Assembly (NCBI RefSeq): GCF_012927645.1
Contig: NZ_JABBMT010000008.1
Coordinates: 86,241-150,240 of the forward strand
DNA from: Pseudoalteromonas arctica
GTDB taxonomy: Bacteria > Pseudomonadota > Gammaproteobacteria > Enterobacterales > Alteromonadaceae
Direction of reading: 5' to 3'
Length of the DNA: 64,000 nucleotides
How positions within the stretch are numbered: position 1 is the first letter of the stretch; every line of letters starts with the position of its first letter. Below are positions 9,014-16,738 of the stretch, one piece after another. The notes below the pieces were generated by a model. It was given only the letters and a program-made list of their open reading frames with translations. It was not told the origin of the DNA and did not search any database. Both the position numbers and the translations under genes were made by a program.

Positions 9014-9627
9014 GATTCTAATCCTACTAATTTTAAGCGTTCTATCTCACATGCAAATAAAAACTCAAGGCCTTCTAATTGACGGCGTACTTCACTAATA
9101 GTGCGACCCACTACATACAAACCGTGGCCGCGAATAAGCACGCCGTGCTCAATAGGCATGTGTAAGTGGTGATCGCTCACTAATAAACTCAAGCGATCAA
9201 TATCTTGGTCGTTATCAAAGATTGGAATACTCAAGGTGTCTAAATGTGAAGTAATGCCGGTTAGTGACTTTTGCATTTCGTAGCCGTCTAAGTCTAGGCT
9301 GTGACCTTTAATAACCCGAGATAATACCGTCGCAGCAACTGAATGAGTGTGCAATACATAATTAGCAGCAGGAATAAGTTTATACATGCACAAATGCAAT
9401 TCGGTTTCAGCTGAGGGTTTGGCGGCGCTAGCGCTACGATTACCGACATGATCCAGTTCAATAAAGGTATGCGACCCTAATTGACCTTTGTCAAAACCGC
9501 TGGCAGTAACCACAAAACCGCTGTTAGTTCGCGCTGAAAAATTACCACCCGTAGCTGGCACCCAACCACGTTGACTGATCCACTTCCCTGCTTCTATAAG
9601 TTCTGAAATAGCGGTATTGTTATGCAT
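9010..9627 (-). CDS. mtnB: Methylthioribulose-1-phosphate dehydratase
   Basis: MtnB dehydrates methylthioribulose-1-phosphate to the diketo intermediate and belongs to the class II aldolase fold. Visible motifs are ATGGNFSAR, the zinc histidines in VLHTHS (His93 and His95) and HGVLIRGHG. The open frame extends upstream to an ATG at 9660, but I choose the ATG at 9627 because GAGGA lies just upstream of it and it gives 205 residues, the usual length. This leaves the tandem met-box-like site at 9647-9662 in the untranslated leader or promoter rather than in the coding region. Confidence 0.95.
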   Translation of the reverse strand: MHNNTAISELIEAGKWISQRGWVPATGGNFSARTNSGFVVTASGFDKGQLGSHTFIELDHVGNRSASAAKPSAETELHLCMYKLIPAANYVLHTHSVAATVLSRVIKGHSLDLDGYEMQKSLTGITSHLDTLSIPIFDNDQDIDRLSLLVSDHHLHMPIEHGVLIRGHGLYVVGRTISEVRRQLEGLEFLFACEIERLKLVGLES

Positions 9628-9646
9628 ACATTCCTCATACTTTTTT

Positions 9647-9662
9647 AGACGGCTATACATCT
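9647..9662. promoter_or_regulatory. Tandem MetJ-box-like site upstream of mtnB
   Basis: Abutting 8-mers AGACGGCT and ATACATCT match the met box AGACGTCT at 7/8 and 6/8 positions. The site lies between divergent mtnBCD and the aminotransferase gene, so one repressor could control both. Together with the site at 5322-5337 it suggests control of the whole salvage locus by MetJ and S-adenosylmethionine. Confidence 0.5.
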
Positions 9663-9717
9663 GTTAACAGCAATGATAGCATCGCTTTGGGCGCAAAACC
9701 ATCATTAAGGGTAACCA

Positions 9718-10860
9718 GTGTTTGAAAGTAAATTGCCAAATTTAGGCACCAGTATTTTTAGTCAAATGACTGCTTTAGCAAATCAATTCGAAGCGATTAA
9801 TTTATCGCAGGGTTTTCCTGAGTTTGATGCGCCTGAGCTACTTAAAAAACAGCTTAATCATTATGTGCTTGAAGGAGTTAATCAATATTCACCTTCATCT
9901 GGTGTACCGCGCCTGCAGCAACAAATTGGCCAGTTAGCAAAACGAAAATATGCAGCTGAAATAGATGCCGCGCAGCAAGTAACGGTAACCTCTGGCGCGA
10001 CCGAGGCCTTGTTTGTTGCCATTCAGGCGCTGGTGCGCGAAGGTGATGAAGTCATTGTGTTTGACCCCGCTTATGATTCATACCAGCCAGCGATTGAATT
10101 GGCCGGTGGTAAGTCAGTCAATATTGCTCTGCATGCTCCGAGTTATGCAATTGACTGGCAAACGGTGGCTGCGGCTATCAATAGCAAAACGCGGGCTATT
10201 ATAATCAACACCCCACATAACCCAAGTGGTAAAGCGTTAAAACAGCACGATATTAATGCTCTAAAAGCCTTAGTAATTAAGCATGACTTATACCTGATAA
10301 GTGATGAAGTATACGAGCATATTACTTTTGATCAGCAACCACATTTAAGTGTGCTGCGTGATGATGCGTTATTTGCAAAAAGCTTTGTTATTTCAAGTTT
10401 CGGTAAAACATTTCACAGTACGGGTTGGAAAATGGGATATTGCATCGCACCCGCTGCACTTGCGGTCGAGTTTCGTAAAATTCACCAATATGTGACTTTT
10501 TCAAGCTTTACGCCGGCACAACATGCATTAGCCGATATGTTAGAACAGCAAGGTGAGCATGTGGATGAGCTCAGTGAGTTTTATCAACAAAAGCGTGATG
10601 TACTTAGTAAAGCACTAAAAGATAGCCGCTTTACCATTTTACCAAGTGAAGGCACCTACTTTTTACTGCTTGATTACAGCGATGTATCGGATTTAAATGA
10701 CGTAGAATTTTGCCAGTGGTTAGTAGAACAAGCAGGCGTTGCAGCCATTCCACTAAGCGTGTTTTATCAGCAACCAAGCAACGATAAAGTTATTCGCTTA
10801 TGCTTTGCCAAAAATGACGCCACGCTATTACAAGCCGCGGAGATTTTATGTCAACTTTAA
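9718..10860 (+). CDS. mtnE: Methionine (glutamine-dependent) aminotransferase, YbdL/MtnE type
   Basis: A 380-residue fold-type I PLP aminotransferase of the MtnE/YbdL group that transaminates 2-keto-4-methylthiobutyrate to methionine, closing the salvage pathway. The PLP lysine is Lys230 in SSFGKTFHSTGWKMGY, with Asn168 in NTPHNPSG and Asp196 in SDEVYE. It starts with GTG behind AAGGG. The gene is divergent from mtnBCD and overlaps the omega-amidase gene by 13 bases, which fits glutamine as amino donor. The symbol rests on context and similarity to YbdL; a kynurenine/glutamine transaminase name is also used for such proteins. Confidence 0.88.
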   Translation: MFESKLPNLGTSIFSQMTALANQFEAINLSQGFPEFDAPELLKKQLNHYVLEGVNQYSPSSGVPRLQQQIGQLAKRKYAAEIDAAQQVTVTSGATEALFVAIQALVREGDEVIVFDPAYDSYQPAIELAGGKSVNIALHAPSYAIDWQTVAAAINSKTRAIIINTPHNPSGKALKQHDINALKALVIKHDLYLISDEVYEHITFDQQPHLSVLRDDALFAKSFVISSFGKTFHSTGWKMGYCIAPAALAVEFRKIHQYVTFSSFTPAQHALADMLEQQGEHVDELSEFYQQKRDVLSKALKDSRFTILPSEGTYFLLLDYSDVSDLNDVEFCQWLVEQAGVAAIPLSVFYQQPSNDKVIRLCFAKNDATLLQAAEILCQL

Positions 10861-11624
10861 CCATAGCACTGATACAAACATCGCTTAATTGGTTAGATAA
10901 AGACGCTAACTTGGTACACTTTGGCAATAAAATAGCTGATATAGATAAATCAGTAGAGCTTATTTTATTGCCAGAAACCTTTGCTACCGGCTTTGCTATT
11001 AACCTTGATTGCGCAGAGCCCGAAAACGGGCAAGTACTTGCTTGGTTAATCGCGACGGCAAAACTAACCAGTGCCGTGATAGCAGGCTCGGTGCTCGTGC
11101 AACAAGGTGATAGAAAAGCCAATCGCTTTTATTGGGTTTGGCCTAATGGCGAGGTGAAGTTTTACGACAAGCGGCACTTATTTTGTTTAGGTAAAGAAGG
11201 TGAGTTTGTAACCGCAGGGCAGCAACGTGAAGTGTTCACCCTTAATGGCTTTAGAATTCTACCACAAGTGTGTTACGACTTACGTTTTCCGGTCTTTCAG
11301 CGCAATCGCAATGACTACGATGTGATGGTTAATGTCGCCAATTGGCCTGCTGCAAGGCGCAAAGTATGGGATACCCTATTAATGGCGCGGGCGATGGAAA
11401 ACCAGTGTTATGTGATTGGCGTTAATCGTATTGGTGATGATGGCAATGGCGTCGCGCATAATGGCGGCACTGCAGTGTATGACTTTAAAGGTGATACGTT
11501 AGCAGCCGCTACTGATAACGAAGCTGATGTTGTTATTATCACTTTAGACAAACAGTCGCTTGAGCTCTTTAAGCAAAGCTTTCCCGCGCATTTAGATGCC
11601 GATGAGTTTAGTTTGCAGGATTAA
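10848..11624 (+). CDS. Omega-amidase, nitrilase superfamily (YafV-like)
   Basis: A 258-residue carbon-nitrogen hydrolase with the nitrilase triad Glu43 (LPETFATGF), Lys108 (FYDKRHLF) and Cys142 (QVCYDLRFPVF). YafV/Nit2-type omega-amidases hydrolyse 2-oxoglutaramate, the keto acid left when glutamine donates its amino group, to 2-oxoglutarate and ammonia. Its translation start overlaps the 3' end of the aminotransferase gene, so the pair makes methionine formation irreversible. The enzyme is cytosolic. Confidence 0.92.
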   Translation: MSTLTIALIQTSLNWLDKDANLVHFGNKIADIDKSVELILLPETFATGFAINLDCAEPENGQVLAWLIATAKLTSAVIAGSVLVQQGDRKANRFYWVWPNGEVKFYDKRHLFCLGKEGEFVTAGQQREVFTLNGFRILPQVCYDLRFPVFQRNRNDYDVMVNVANWPAARRKVWDTLLMARAMENQCYVIGVNRIGDDGNGVAHNGGTAVYDFKGDTLAAATDNEADVVIITLDKQSLELFKQSFPAHLDADEFSLQD

Positions 11625-11665
11625 CCCACACTTACAACTCAGAGAGGCTATTTAGCCTTATCACT

Positions 11666-11778
11666 TTACACGGCTACCGAGCTGGCAGGAATATCTTTTG
11701 TCACAACGCTGGCGCACCAACCACATAGCTATTACCAATATTCACCCCAGATAATACCGAAACGTTACCACCAAGCCA
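11666..11778 (-). pseudogene. Remnant of a hexapeptide-repeat acetyltransferase
   Basis: Minus-strand translation gives WLGGNVSVLSGVNIGNSYVV then GAPAL, and after a one-frame shift VTKDIPASSVAV and a stop. This matches the C-terminal beta-helix coil of maltose/galactoside O-acetyltransferases (IGGNVTILPGV...GAGSVVTKDIP). A frameshift and an early stop, with the N-terminal part absent, make it a short decayed fragment. It fills most of the spacer between the omega-amidase and ene-reductase genes. Confidence 0.7.
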
Positions 11779-11845
11779 GCCTCAAGGGCGAGGTGATCTA
11801 GGGATTAATCATTTTTTATAAACTGTCCGCTTTATAGTGGGGTTA

Positions 11846-12943
11846 TTAATTGCTCTGCTTTAAGAATTGCTCAGCACATTCTAGATTTGCAATCGGTGCC
11901 AACATTGCAAAATCGAATTCATTTAGAGGTTTTCTCTCTTGTAGCTTTTTGGGCATATCTTGGTTTGCAAGAGCGGTTTTTCCTATAGCAACCAGATCTG
12001 CGATGCCAGCATTGAGAATCTCATTCGCTAGTTCTTGACTATTGATTGAGCCATTAGCGATGACAGTTAAGTCAGTATATTTTTTAGCGAGTTGAGCCAT
12101 AGGTAAGCTGTCATTATTAAATGCGCTTTGATTTGCTACAGGTTCGGTTGTATGGATGTAATCAGCTCCGGCATCTTCAGCAGCTGTAAATGCGATCTCT
12201 GCTAATTCTTCGGCTTCAGCCCAAAAGTGTTCAGTGTCATTCACTTTTTTTTGTGAAAACCTAATGCCAACAATAAAATCATTACCGGTCGCTAACCGAA
12301 TAGCTGCAATAATCTCTTTTATCAGTCTTGTTCTATTTTCGAGGCTGCCACCATATTGGTCTGTCCTTGTATTGGTGTAGTCAGTAAGGAACTGATCAAG
12401 CAAATATCCGTTAGCTCCATGAACTTCAACACCGTCAAAGCCAGCTTCTTTCGCGTTAATAGCTGATTGCACAAAGCCATTTATCACGGTATCAATTTGC
12501 GTAATTGAAAGGGCTTTTGGCACTGAAAATTCGCCTTGGCCGTAGTAAAATGGCATTTTTCTGCCCTTTGGTTTTACACTTGAAGGACCCGCTGCTTCAC
12601 TCTTATACTGATTGAACTGACTAAGTGCACCTGCATGCATTAATTGCGCTATTGCCACAGCATCATTGTCGTGCATACATCGTACTGCTGGCTTCCAGCT
12701 TTCAACTTGCTCCGGTGTAGCAATACCGGGTTGATGTAGGTATCCTTGGCTATATTCTTTATCTGTGTATAGCCCCTCAGTAATAATTAACCCGAACCCA
12801 CCATTTGCATAAGCGGAATAATACTGGCAAACTTTTTCGCCAATTGTACCGTTTTTATCTGCACTCACTCGAGTCATTGGCGCGACAGCAAATCGATTCT
12901 TCAAACTTGTATTTAGGGTTGTATATGTTTTGAAAGCACTCAC
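11846..12943 (-). CDS. NADH:flavin oxidoreductase, Old Yellow Enzyme family
   Basis: An FMN-dependent ene-reductase of the OYE family that reduces activated C=C bonds, for example enones or nitro compounds, with NAD(P)H. Characteristic segments are RFAVAPMTR near the N-terminus, GFDGVEVHGANGYLLDQFL, and TDQYGGSLENRTRL. The frame is open to an ATG at 13000, but a GTG at 12943 has AGGAG six bases upstream and gives 365 residues, the usual size, so I take it as the start. It is divergent from a LysR gene that probably controls it. Confidence 0.9.
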   Translation of the reverse strand: MSAFKTYTTLNTSLKNRFAVAPMTRVSADKNGTIGEKVCQYYSAYANGGFGLIITEGLYTDKEYSQGYLHQPGIATPEQVESWKPAVRCMHDNDAVAIAQLMHAGALSQFNQYKSEAAGPSSVKPKGRKMPFYYGQGEFSVPKALSITQIDTVINGFVQSAINAKEAGFDGVEVHGANGYLLDQFLTDYTNTRTDQYGGSLENRTRLIKEIIAAIRLATGNDFIVGIRFSQKKVNDTEHFWAEAEELAEIAFTAAEDAGADYIHTTEPVANQSAFNNDSLPMAQLAKKYTDLTVIANGSINSQELANEILNAGIADLVAIGKTALANQDMPKKLQERKPLNEFDFAMLAPIANLECAEQFLKQSN

Positions 12944-13027
12944 CTTATTCTCCTTTAGCGTTATTGATGAATAGATCTTACATTGAGTGATAGCTTCCAT
13001 ATATAATCCATTTATAAATTAACAATT

Positions 13028-13039
13028 TACAAATTTGTA
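13028..13039. promoter_or_regulatory. Palindrome TACAAATTTGTA, probable LysR operator
   Basis: A perfect 12-base palindrome of the LysR-box kind lies between the ene-reductase and the divergent LysR gene, only three bases before the regulator's ATG. Its place suggests autoregulation and control of the ene-reductase. Confidence 0.5.
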
Positions 13040-13042
13040 GCA

Positions 13043-13936
13043 ATGACAATTAACCAGCTAGAAAGTCTTAAAGTTTTTGCAACCGTTGTGGAGCTTGGAA
13101 ACTTCAAAAAAGCAGCCGATAAGCTAAATATGTCTCCTGCTAAGGTATCTATATGTGTCAAAAAGCTTGAGGACTATCTCGGGGTATCTTTAATTAAGAG
13201 GAGTACGCGAAAGTTACAAGTAACGTCTGAAGGTTATTTCTGCGCTATCGCGAGTAAAGCTCTGGGTGAGCAATGGGAAGAATTAGAGTGTGGCATTAAG
13301 GAACTAAATAAAGTGCCAAAAGGGGAACTTAAAGTAGGGGCACCTGTTTCTTGGGGAATTCACACACTATCTAATGTTGTTTCCTCTTTCTCTGAGCGGT
13401 ATCCAGAGATAAAGCTAAATATTACTCTTGATGATAAATATTCGTGCCTTTTAGAAGAGAACTATGACTTTGTTTTACGCTTGGCTGGTAAGTTGGATGA
13501 TAGTAGTAATATATGTACAAAGTTAAAATCTTACAAACGGGTTTTATGCGCTTCGCCGGATTATTTAAATAAGTTTGGTATACCAGAAGATCTTAATGCT
13601 CTACGAGAGCATCGTTGTTTGATGTTTGATCAAAACGGAAGTGGCAAAAATTGGAGATTCTATTTTGATGGCAAAGTCAGAGATATAAATATTAAGCCAT
13701 TCCATCAGTTGAATAATAGTGCTTTATTGCGTCAACTATTATTAAGCGGCAGCGGTATTGCTTTGATCCCTAGCTTTTTAATTGATGAGGACTTAGATAA
13801 AGGTCTGGTGATACCCATTTTAACAGAATATGAAGCTGAGCCATTAGACCTGTATTTGTTACGGCCATATTCTGTCTCTTTAAGTGAACGGCATAGGTTG
13901 TTTGTAAATCATATAGTAAGTTCATTAAGAAATTGA
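13043..13936 (+). CDS. LysR-family transcriptional regulator
   Basis: A 297-residue LysR regulator. The N-terminal winged helix-turn-helix is clear (NFKKAADKLNMSPAKVSICVKKLEDYLGVSLIKRSTRKLQVT, in two parts around residues 17-60), followed by a periplasmic-binding-protein-like effector domain. The SxxxRLxGxLDDSS pattern places it with the AaeR/CrgA-type group that often controls ene-reductases or quinone stress genes. It lies head to head with the OYE gene. No Shine-Dalgarno sequence is seen in front of the ATG; the operator occupies that place. Confidence 0.88.
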   Translation: MTINQLESLKVFATVVELGNFKKAADKLNMSPAKVSICVKKLEDYLGVSLIKRSTRKLQVTSEGYFCAIASKALGEQWEELECGIKELNKVPKGELKVGAPVSWGIHTLSNVVSSFSERYPEIKLNITLDDKYSCLLEENYDFVLRLAGKLDDSSNICTKLKSYKRVLCASPDYLNKFGIPEDLNALREHRCLMFDQNGSGKNWRFYFDGKVRDINIKPFHQLNNSALLRQLLLSGSGIALIPSFLIDEDLDKGLVIPILTEYEAEPLDLYLLRPYSVSLSERHRLFVNHIVSSLRN

Positions 13937-14057
13937 TGTGTTGTGAGTCAATGTGCCAATCAATTTTGGGGTGCGCTTGCAGCGGCCCAAAATGTTCCTG
14001 ACATTTTATCGAACCCAGATCGAGGGTTCTCACCCGCCTTCTACCATTTTTAACAAC

Positions 14058-14092
14058 AAAAAAAGCCCCACAATAAATTGCGGGGCTTTTTT
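14058..14092. terminator. Strong bidirectional terminator
   Basis: AAAAGCCCC and GGGGCTTTT arms with an inner CAA/TTG pairing and T runs on both strands. It ends the LysR transcript on the plus strand and the tRNA-Ser transcript on the minus strand. Confidence 0.9.
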
Positions 14093-14102
14093 CGTTATTA
14101 AA

Positions 14103-14195
14103 TGGCGGAGAAGGAGGGATTCGAACCCTCGATAGAGCTACAAACCCTATACTCCCTTAGCAGGGGAGCGCCTTCGGCCACTCGGCCACCTCTCC
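14103..14195 (-). tRNA. tRNA-Ser, anticodon GCU
   Basis: The reverse strand reads GGAGAGGTGGCCGAGTGGCC, a class II tRNA 5' end, through the anticodon stem CTCCC-CTGCTAA-GGGAG (anticodon GCT), a long variable arm and the T arm GAGGGTTCGAATCCCTC, to CTTCTCC-G-CCA. The 3' CCA is encoded. Length of 93 nt fits serine tRNA reading AGC/AGU codons. It is probably cotranscribed with the tRNA-Ser(UGA) upstream. Confidence 0.97.
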
Positions 14196-14246
14196 GGCGC
14201 ATAAATTGTCATTTTGATAATCGAGTGAACCACCAAAACGTAATAA

Positions 14247-14337
14247 TGGTGGAGAGATAGGGATTTGAACCCTAGAGGGGCTATAAACCCCTGCCGGTTT
14301 TCAAGACCGGTGCATTCGACCACTCTGCCATCTCTCC
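14247..14337 (-). tRNA. tRNA-Ser, anticodon UGA
   Basis: The reverse strand starts GGAGAGATGGCAGAGTGGTC and has anticodon stem CCGGT-CTTGAAA-ACCGG with anticodon TGA, a long variable arm (GGGGTTTATAGCCCC), T arm TAGGGTTCAAATCCCTA and encoded CCA. It reads UCA-type serine codons. It lies 51 bases upstream of tRNA-Ser(GCU) in the same orientation. Confidence 0.97.
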
Positions 14338-14528
14338 GTTGGGAGGGAATAATACGCAGGTGATTGGGGTGTGTAAATAGGAAAAAGATCGTTTGCTGTT
14401 TTTTTGTTCTAAAAAAGAGCTTTTTTTATAAAAAAGGAATTTTTAGGGAGTTTAAAGAAGGGGTTGCAGCAAACGAGGGAGCTAAATAAGTAGTTTCATT
14501 TAGTGGTTGGGTGTTTGCTGCACCGCTA

Positions 14529-14554
14529 AAGTAATCATGGTTGGGTGATTACTT
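14529..14554. repeat. 9-bp inverted repeat at the end of the small basic ORF
   Basis: AAGTAATCA and TGATTACTT arms with an 8-base loop. The minus strand continues into TTTAGC, so it could be a weak terminator of the small gene, though the T run is short. Confidence 0.35.
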
Positions 14555-14689
14555 GTATTGAACTGCGCCGCCAAGAGCTAGCTTTTTGCCGAAACGGTTA
14601 AGTCTGGCAAGCATTTTTGCTTTGCGGTTGGTCGGTTTTACTGCAACATGGGTAGCTGCATTTTCGTTTAATGTATTTACTGGGTTCAT
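14549..14689 (-). CDS. Small basic hypothetical protein, 46 residues
   Basis: An ORF below the usual length cut-off runs from an ATG at 14689, preceded by GGAGC at good spacing, to a stop at 14549. It encodes a 46-residue protein with a polar N-terminal half and a basic amphipathic C-terminal half (NRKAKMLARLNRFGKKLALG). A good ribosome site and a coding-like composition argue for a real gene; the family is not recognised. The stop codon lies inside a 9-base-pair hairpin (14529-14554). Confidence 0.5.
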   Translation of the reverse strand: MNPVNTLNENAATHVAVKPTNRKAKMLARLNRFGKKLALGGAVQYK

Positions 14690-15011
14690 TACTTTGCTCC
14701 GGGTTATGTCTGTTTTGACAACACGGCTATTCTGAGCTTTTTTTGCACAAAAATAAAACGATAAAAATTAGGGTGTTCGGATAGAAATAACTAATCCTAA
14801 TTATTTTATTAAGGTATGATTCAGATAATATGTACTGAATGTTATGCATGGTTATGAAATTTAAAGTCGCCTAAATCACTTGTTTAAAAGCGATATTACA
14901 TTACCCATGATATTTTAATGCATTAGATAATAAATAAAGTGACTAATTATTCAGATTAATTTATTTTTTGAAAATGTCTATTTTCCTACTTTTGAATAGG
15001 CTGGTATCCAG
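14690..15011. other. AT-rich intergenic region, no gene seen
   Basis: A 322-base AT-rich spacer between the minus-strand small ORF and the plus-strand lipid kinase. It should hold promoters for both; I see no further ORF, RNA gene or strong repeat. Confidence 0.5.
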
Positions 15012-15866
15012 ATGCTAATAATTATTAAACCAAGTACGCAAAAAAAACATAAAAAAAATTGCACTTGGTTATTAGAGCAGTGTCAAAAACGTCAAATTAG
15101 TTACACTGTTTTTTACACCACAGGACATTTTACCAATGATTGCCAAAAAATAACGGTTTTGGCTCAGTCGCAAAAGCGCGTTGTTGTGCTCGGTGGTGAT
15201 GGCACCCTGCATTTGGTTGTAAACGCATTGATGGGATTGAGTTGCTCGTTGGCGTTATTGCCTCAGGGGACGGGTAATGATTTTGCACGCGGCTTTGGCT
15301 GTAAAAACTCAGCTTGGCGTAATGCTATTTTTAGTGATCATCAAGTAAAAATCGATATTGGGCAAATAAATAGCCGTTACTTTATTAATATTGCGGGGGT
15401 TGGCTTTGATGCGCATGTAGTACAGGCATTGCAAACTAAGCCTGTATTATCCGCTTTAAGTTATAGTTTAGCTGGCTTTAAGTGTTTATTCGTTTATCAG
15501 CCTTCTCGCTTGGCTGGGAGTTTTGCAGGGCAGCAATGCGAATATGGTAATTTGATTACTGTATTTGCAAATCATCATTATTTTGGTGGGGGGTTGATGA
15601 TAGCGCCAAAAGCACAATTGAATAGTGGCTATTTAGAGTGCTATCGCATGCCTGCGCGTGGTTTGTTAGGTAACCTCTACAGTTTTGTGCGCTTATTGCT
15701 ACGTAAGCACCATGGTATGAAAGGGCTAAACTACCAGCGCTTAGCCATTGCTTATATAAATACGCCTGATTTACCAATCGAAGCAGATGGTGAGCTGGTA
15801 GGCGTTACCCCAGCGGTGGTGACTATTCATCCGCTCGCGTTGCGTTTTTGTATGCCGCAATGTTAA
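15012..15866 (+). CDS. Diacylglycerol/lipid kinase, YegS/DAGK catalytic family
   Basis: A 284-residue protein with the DAGK catalytic domain. The nucleotide-binding motif VVVLGGDGTLHLVVNAL is at about residues 58-74 and the second motif LPQGTGNDFARGF follows at about 84-96; SGYLECYRMP and LPIEADGELVG belong to the C-terminal beta-sandwich domain. Such enzymes phosphorylate diacylglycerol, phosphatidylglycerol or sphingoid lipids at the membrane face; the exact lipid cannot be told. It is a stand-alone gene closed by an 11-bp terminator. Confidence 0.88.
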   Translation: MLIIIKPSTQKKHKKNCTWLLEQCQKRQISYTVFYTTGHFTNDCQKITVLAQSQKRVVVLGGDGTLHLVVNALMGLSCSLALLPQGTGNDFARGFGCKNSAWRNAIFSDHQVKIDIGQINSRYFINIAGVGFDAHVVQALQTKPVLSALSYSLAGFKCLFVYQPSRLAGSFAGQQCEYGNLITVFANHHYFGGGLMIAPKAQLNSGYLECYRMPARGLLGNLYSFVRLLLRKHHGMKGLNYQRLAIAYINTPDLPIEADGELVGVTPAVVTIHPLALRFCMPQC

Positions 15867-15891
15867 ATGACGAGTAATATGTTAGTAATAA

Positions 15892-15918
15892 AAAAGCGCC
15901 TAACAAGTAGGCGCTTTT
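15892..15918. terminator. Bidirectional Rho-independent terminator
   Basis: AAAAGCGCCTA and TAGGCGCTTTT form an 11-base-pair stem with a 5-base loop, with A and T tracts on the two sides. It ends the lipid kinase transcript and faces the EamA remnant. Confidence 0.9.
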
Positions 15919-15943
15919 GGCGTTAGTTGCGTATATACGCATT

Positions 15944-16230
15944 CTAACTGGGGATAGAGCGTTTATTAGCAAATGATGCTTTATTAGACTCAATAAACGC
16001 TTTAATTCTTTTTGTTGGAGTCAGTACAATAGTATTACCAAGTAGTACAAAGTAACATGCAAATGCAATAACCGTCCCAAACACCGATAAATAAACTAAT
16101 GAATACCAGTAGCTTGCTGGAGCCGACAGGCTAAAATCGGCACCGCTGATGATTACATATACAAATAAACCAAGCGCGCTGTATAACATGCCCCATGCAT
16201 TGCCCTGCATGACGGCAATACGTTGTTGGT
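15944..16230 (-). pseudogene. Truncated EamA/DMT-family transporter
   Basis: The minus frame gives HQQRIAVMQGNAWGMLYSALGLFVYV and SYWYSLVYLSVFGTVIAFACYFVLLGN, typical of the second EamA repeat of drug/metabolite exporters. The first half of the transporter (about five membrane segments) is missing at a junction near 16230, and the C-terminal end after FVLLGN loses family likeness. The remaining open frame of 88 residues is unlikely to make a working transporter. It is head to head with a MocR remnant, its probable former regulator. Confidence 0.75.
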
Positions 16231-16235
16231 GTTAA

Positions 16236-16655
16236 CTTGCTCCTCGTTTTAAACGTGCATTTAGTTGTTCAACATCGTTAATCAATCAATGGACGCTCTA
16301 TGAGTTTGTTGCCAGTGGCGAATATGAGCGTAATTTAAAGTTGCTGCGACAAAAACTTCGCAGTAATAAAGAGCGTATGATCTGGTGTTTACAACAGGCT
16401 TTTCCGAGTACTGCTAGGATCAGCGATCCGCAAGGTGGATGTGTGATCTGGATTGATTTAGGTGCGGCTTACGATAGTGTCAAACTTTTTCAACTGGCAT
16501 TACTCAGTGGCATTAGTATTACTCCGGGCTATATTTTTTCAGCCACTAATAAATACCGCAGTTGTATTCGACTAAGTTATGGTTTGCCATGGGATGAAAA
16601 AATTGAGCAAGCTATAAAAACGCTGGGTGGGCTTGTGCATTTAGCTAAAAAATAA
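16236..16655 (+). pseudogene. C-terminal remnant of a MocR/GntR-type regulator (aminotransferase fold)
   Basis: An uninterrupted frame from about 16236 reads LAPRFKRAF, then NQWTLYEFVASGEYERNLKLL and ends with GGCVIWIDLG, FSATNKYRSCIRLSYGLPW and EQAIKTLGGL. This is the C-terminal third of the aminotransferase-like domain of MocR regulators such as YdcR. The N-terminal GntR DNA-binding domain and the PLP lysine are gone. One deletion joining the EamA gene to this regulator explains both fragments. Confidence 0.78.
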
Positions 16656-16687
16656 AAAAGCAGCACCTTTTAAAAAAGAGTGCTGCT
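16650..16687 (-). terminator. Terminator of the YggN-like gene (minus strand)
   Basis: GTGCTGCT arms with a 12-base loop are followed on the minus strand by TTTTTTATTTTTT. This ends the DUF2884 transcript and also lies just behind the MocR remnant. Confidence 0.8.
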
Positions 16688-16738
16688 AAAGGGATATCAA
16701 ACTTTTATTGGCTAGTTAATAGTTCGTTTAGATTCTGC

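Noticed and set aside
10790..11122. 110-residue minus-strand ORF across the aminotransferase and omega-amidase genes
   Set aside because: It is opposite two clear coding regions and its sequence is low in complexity without a family.
13770..14135. ORFs across the LysR 3' end, the terminator and tRNA-Ser
   Set aside because: They read through a strong terminator and a tRNA gene and end in tRNA-derived residues.
14411..14447. A/T runs resembling a terminator upstream of the tRNA-Ser genes
   Set aside because: The stem is only A-T runs around GAGC and it lies 5' of the tRNAs rather than behind a transcript.
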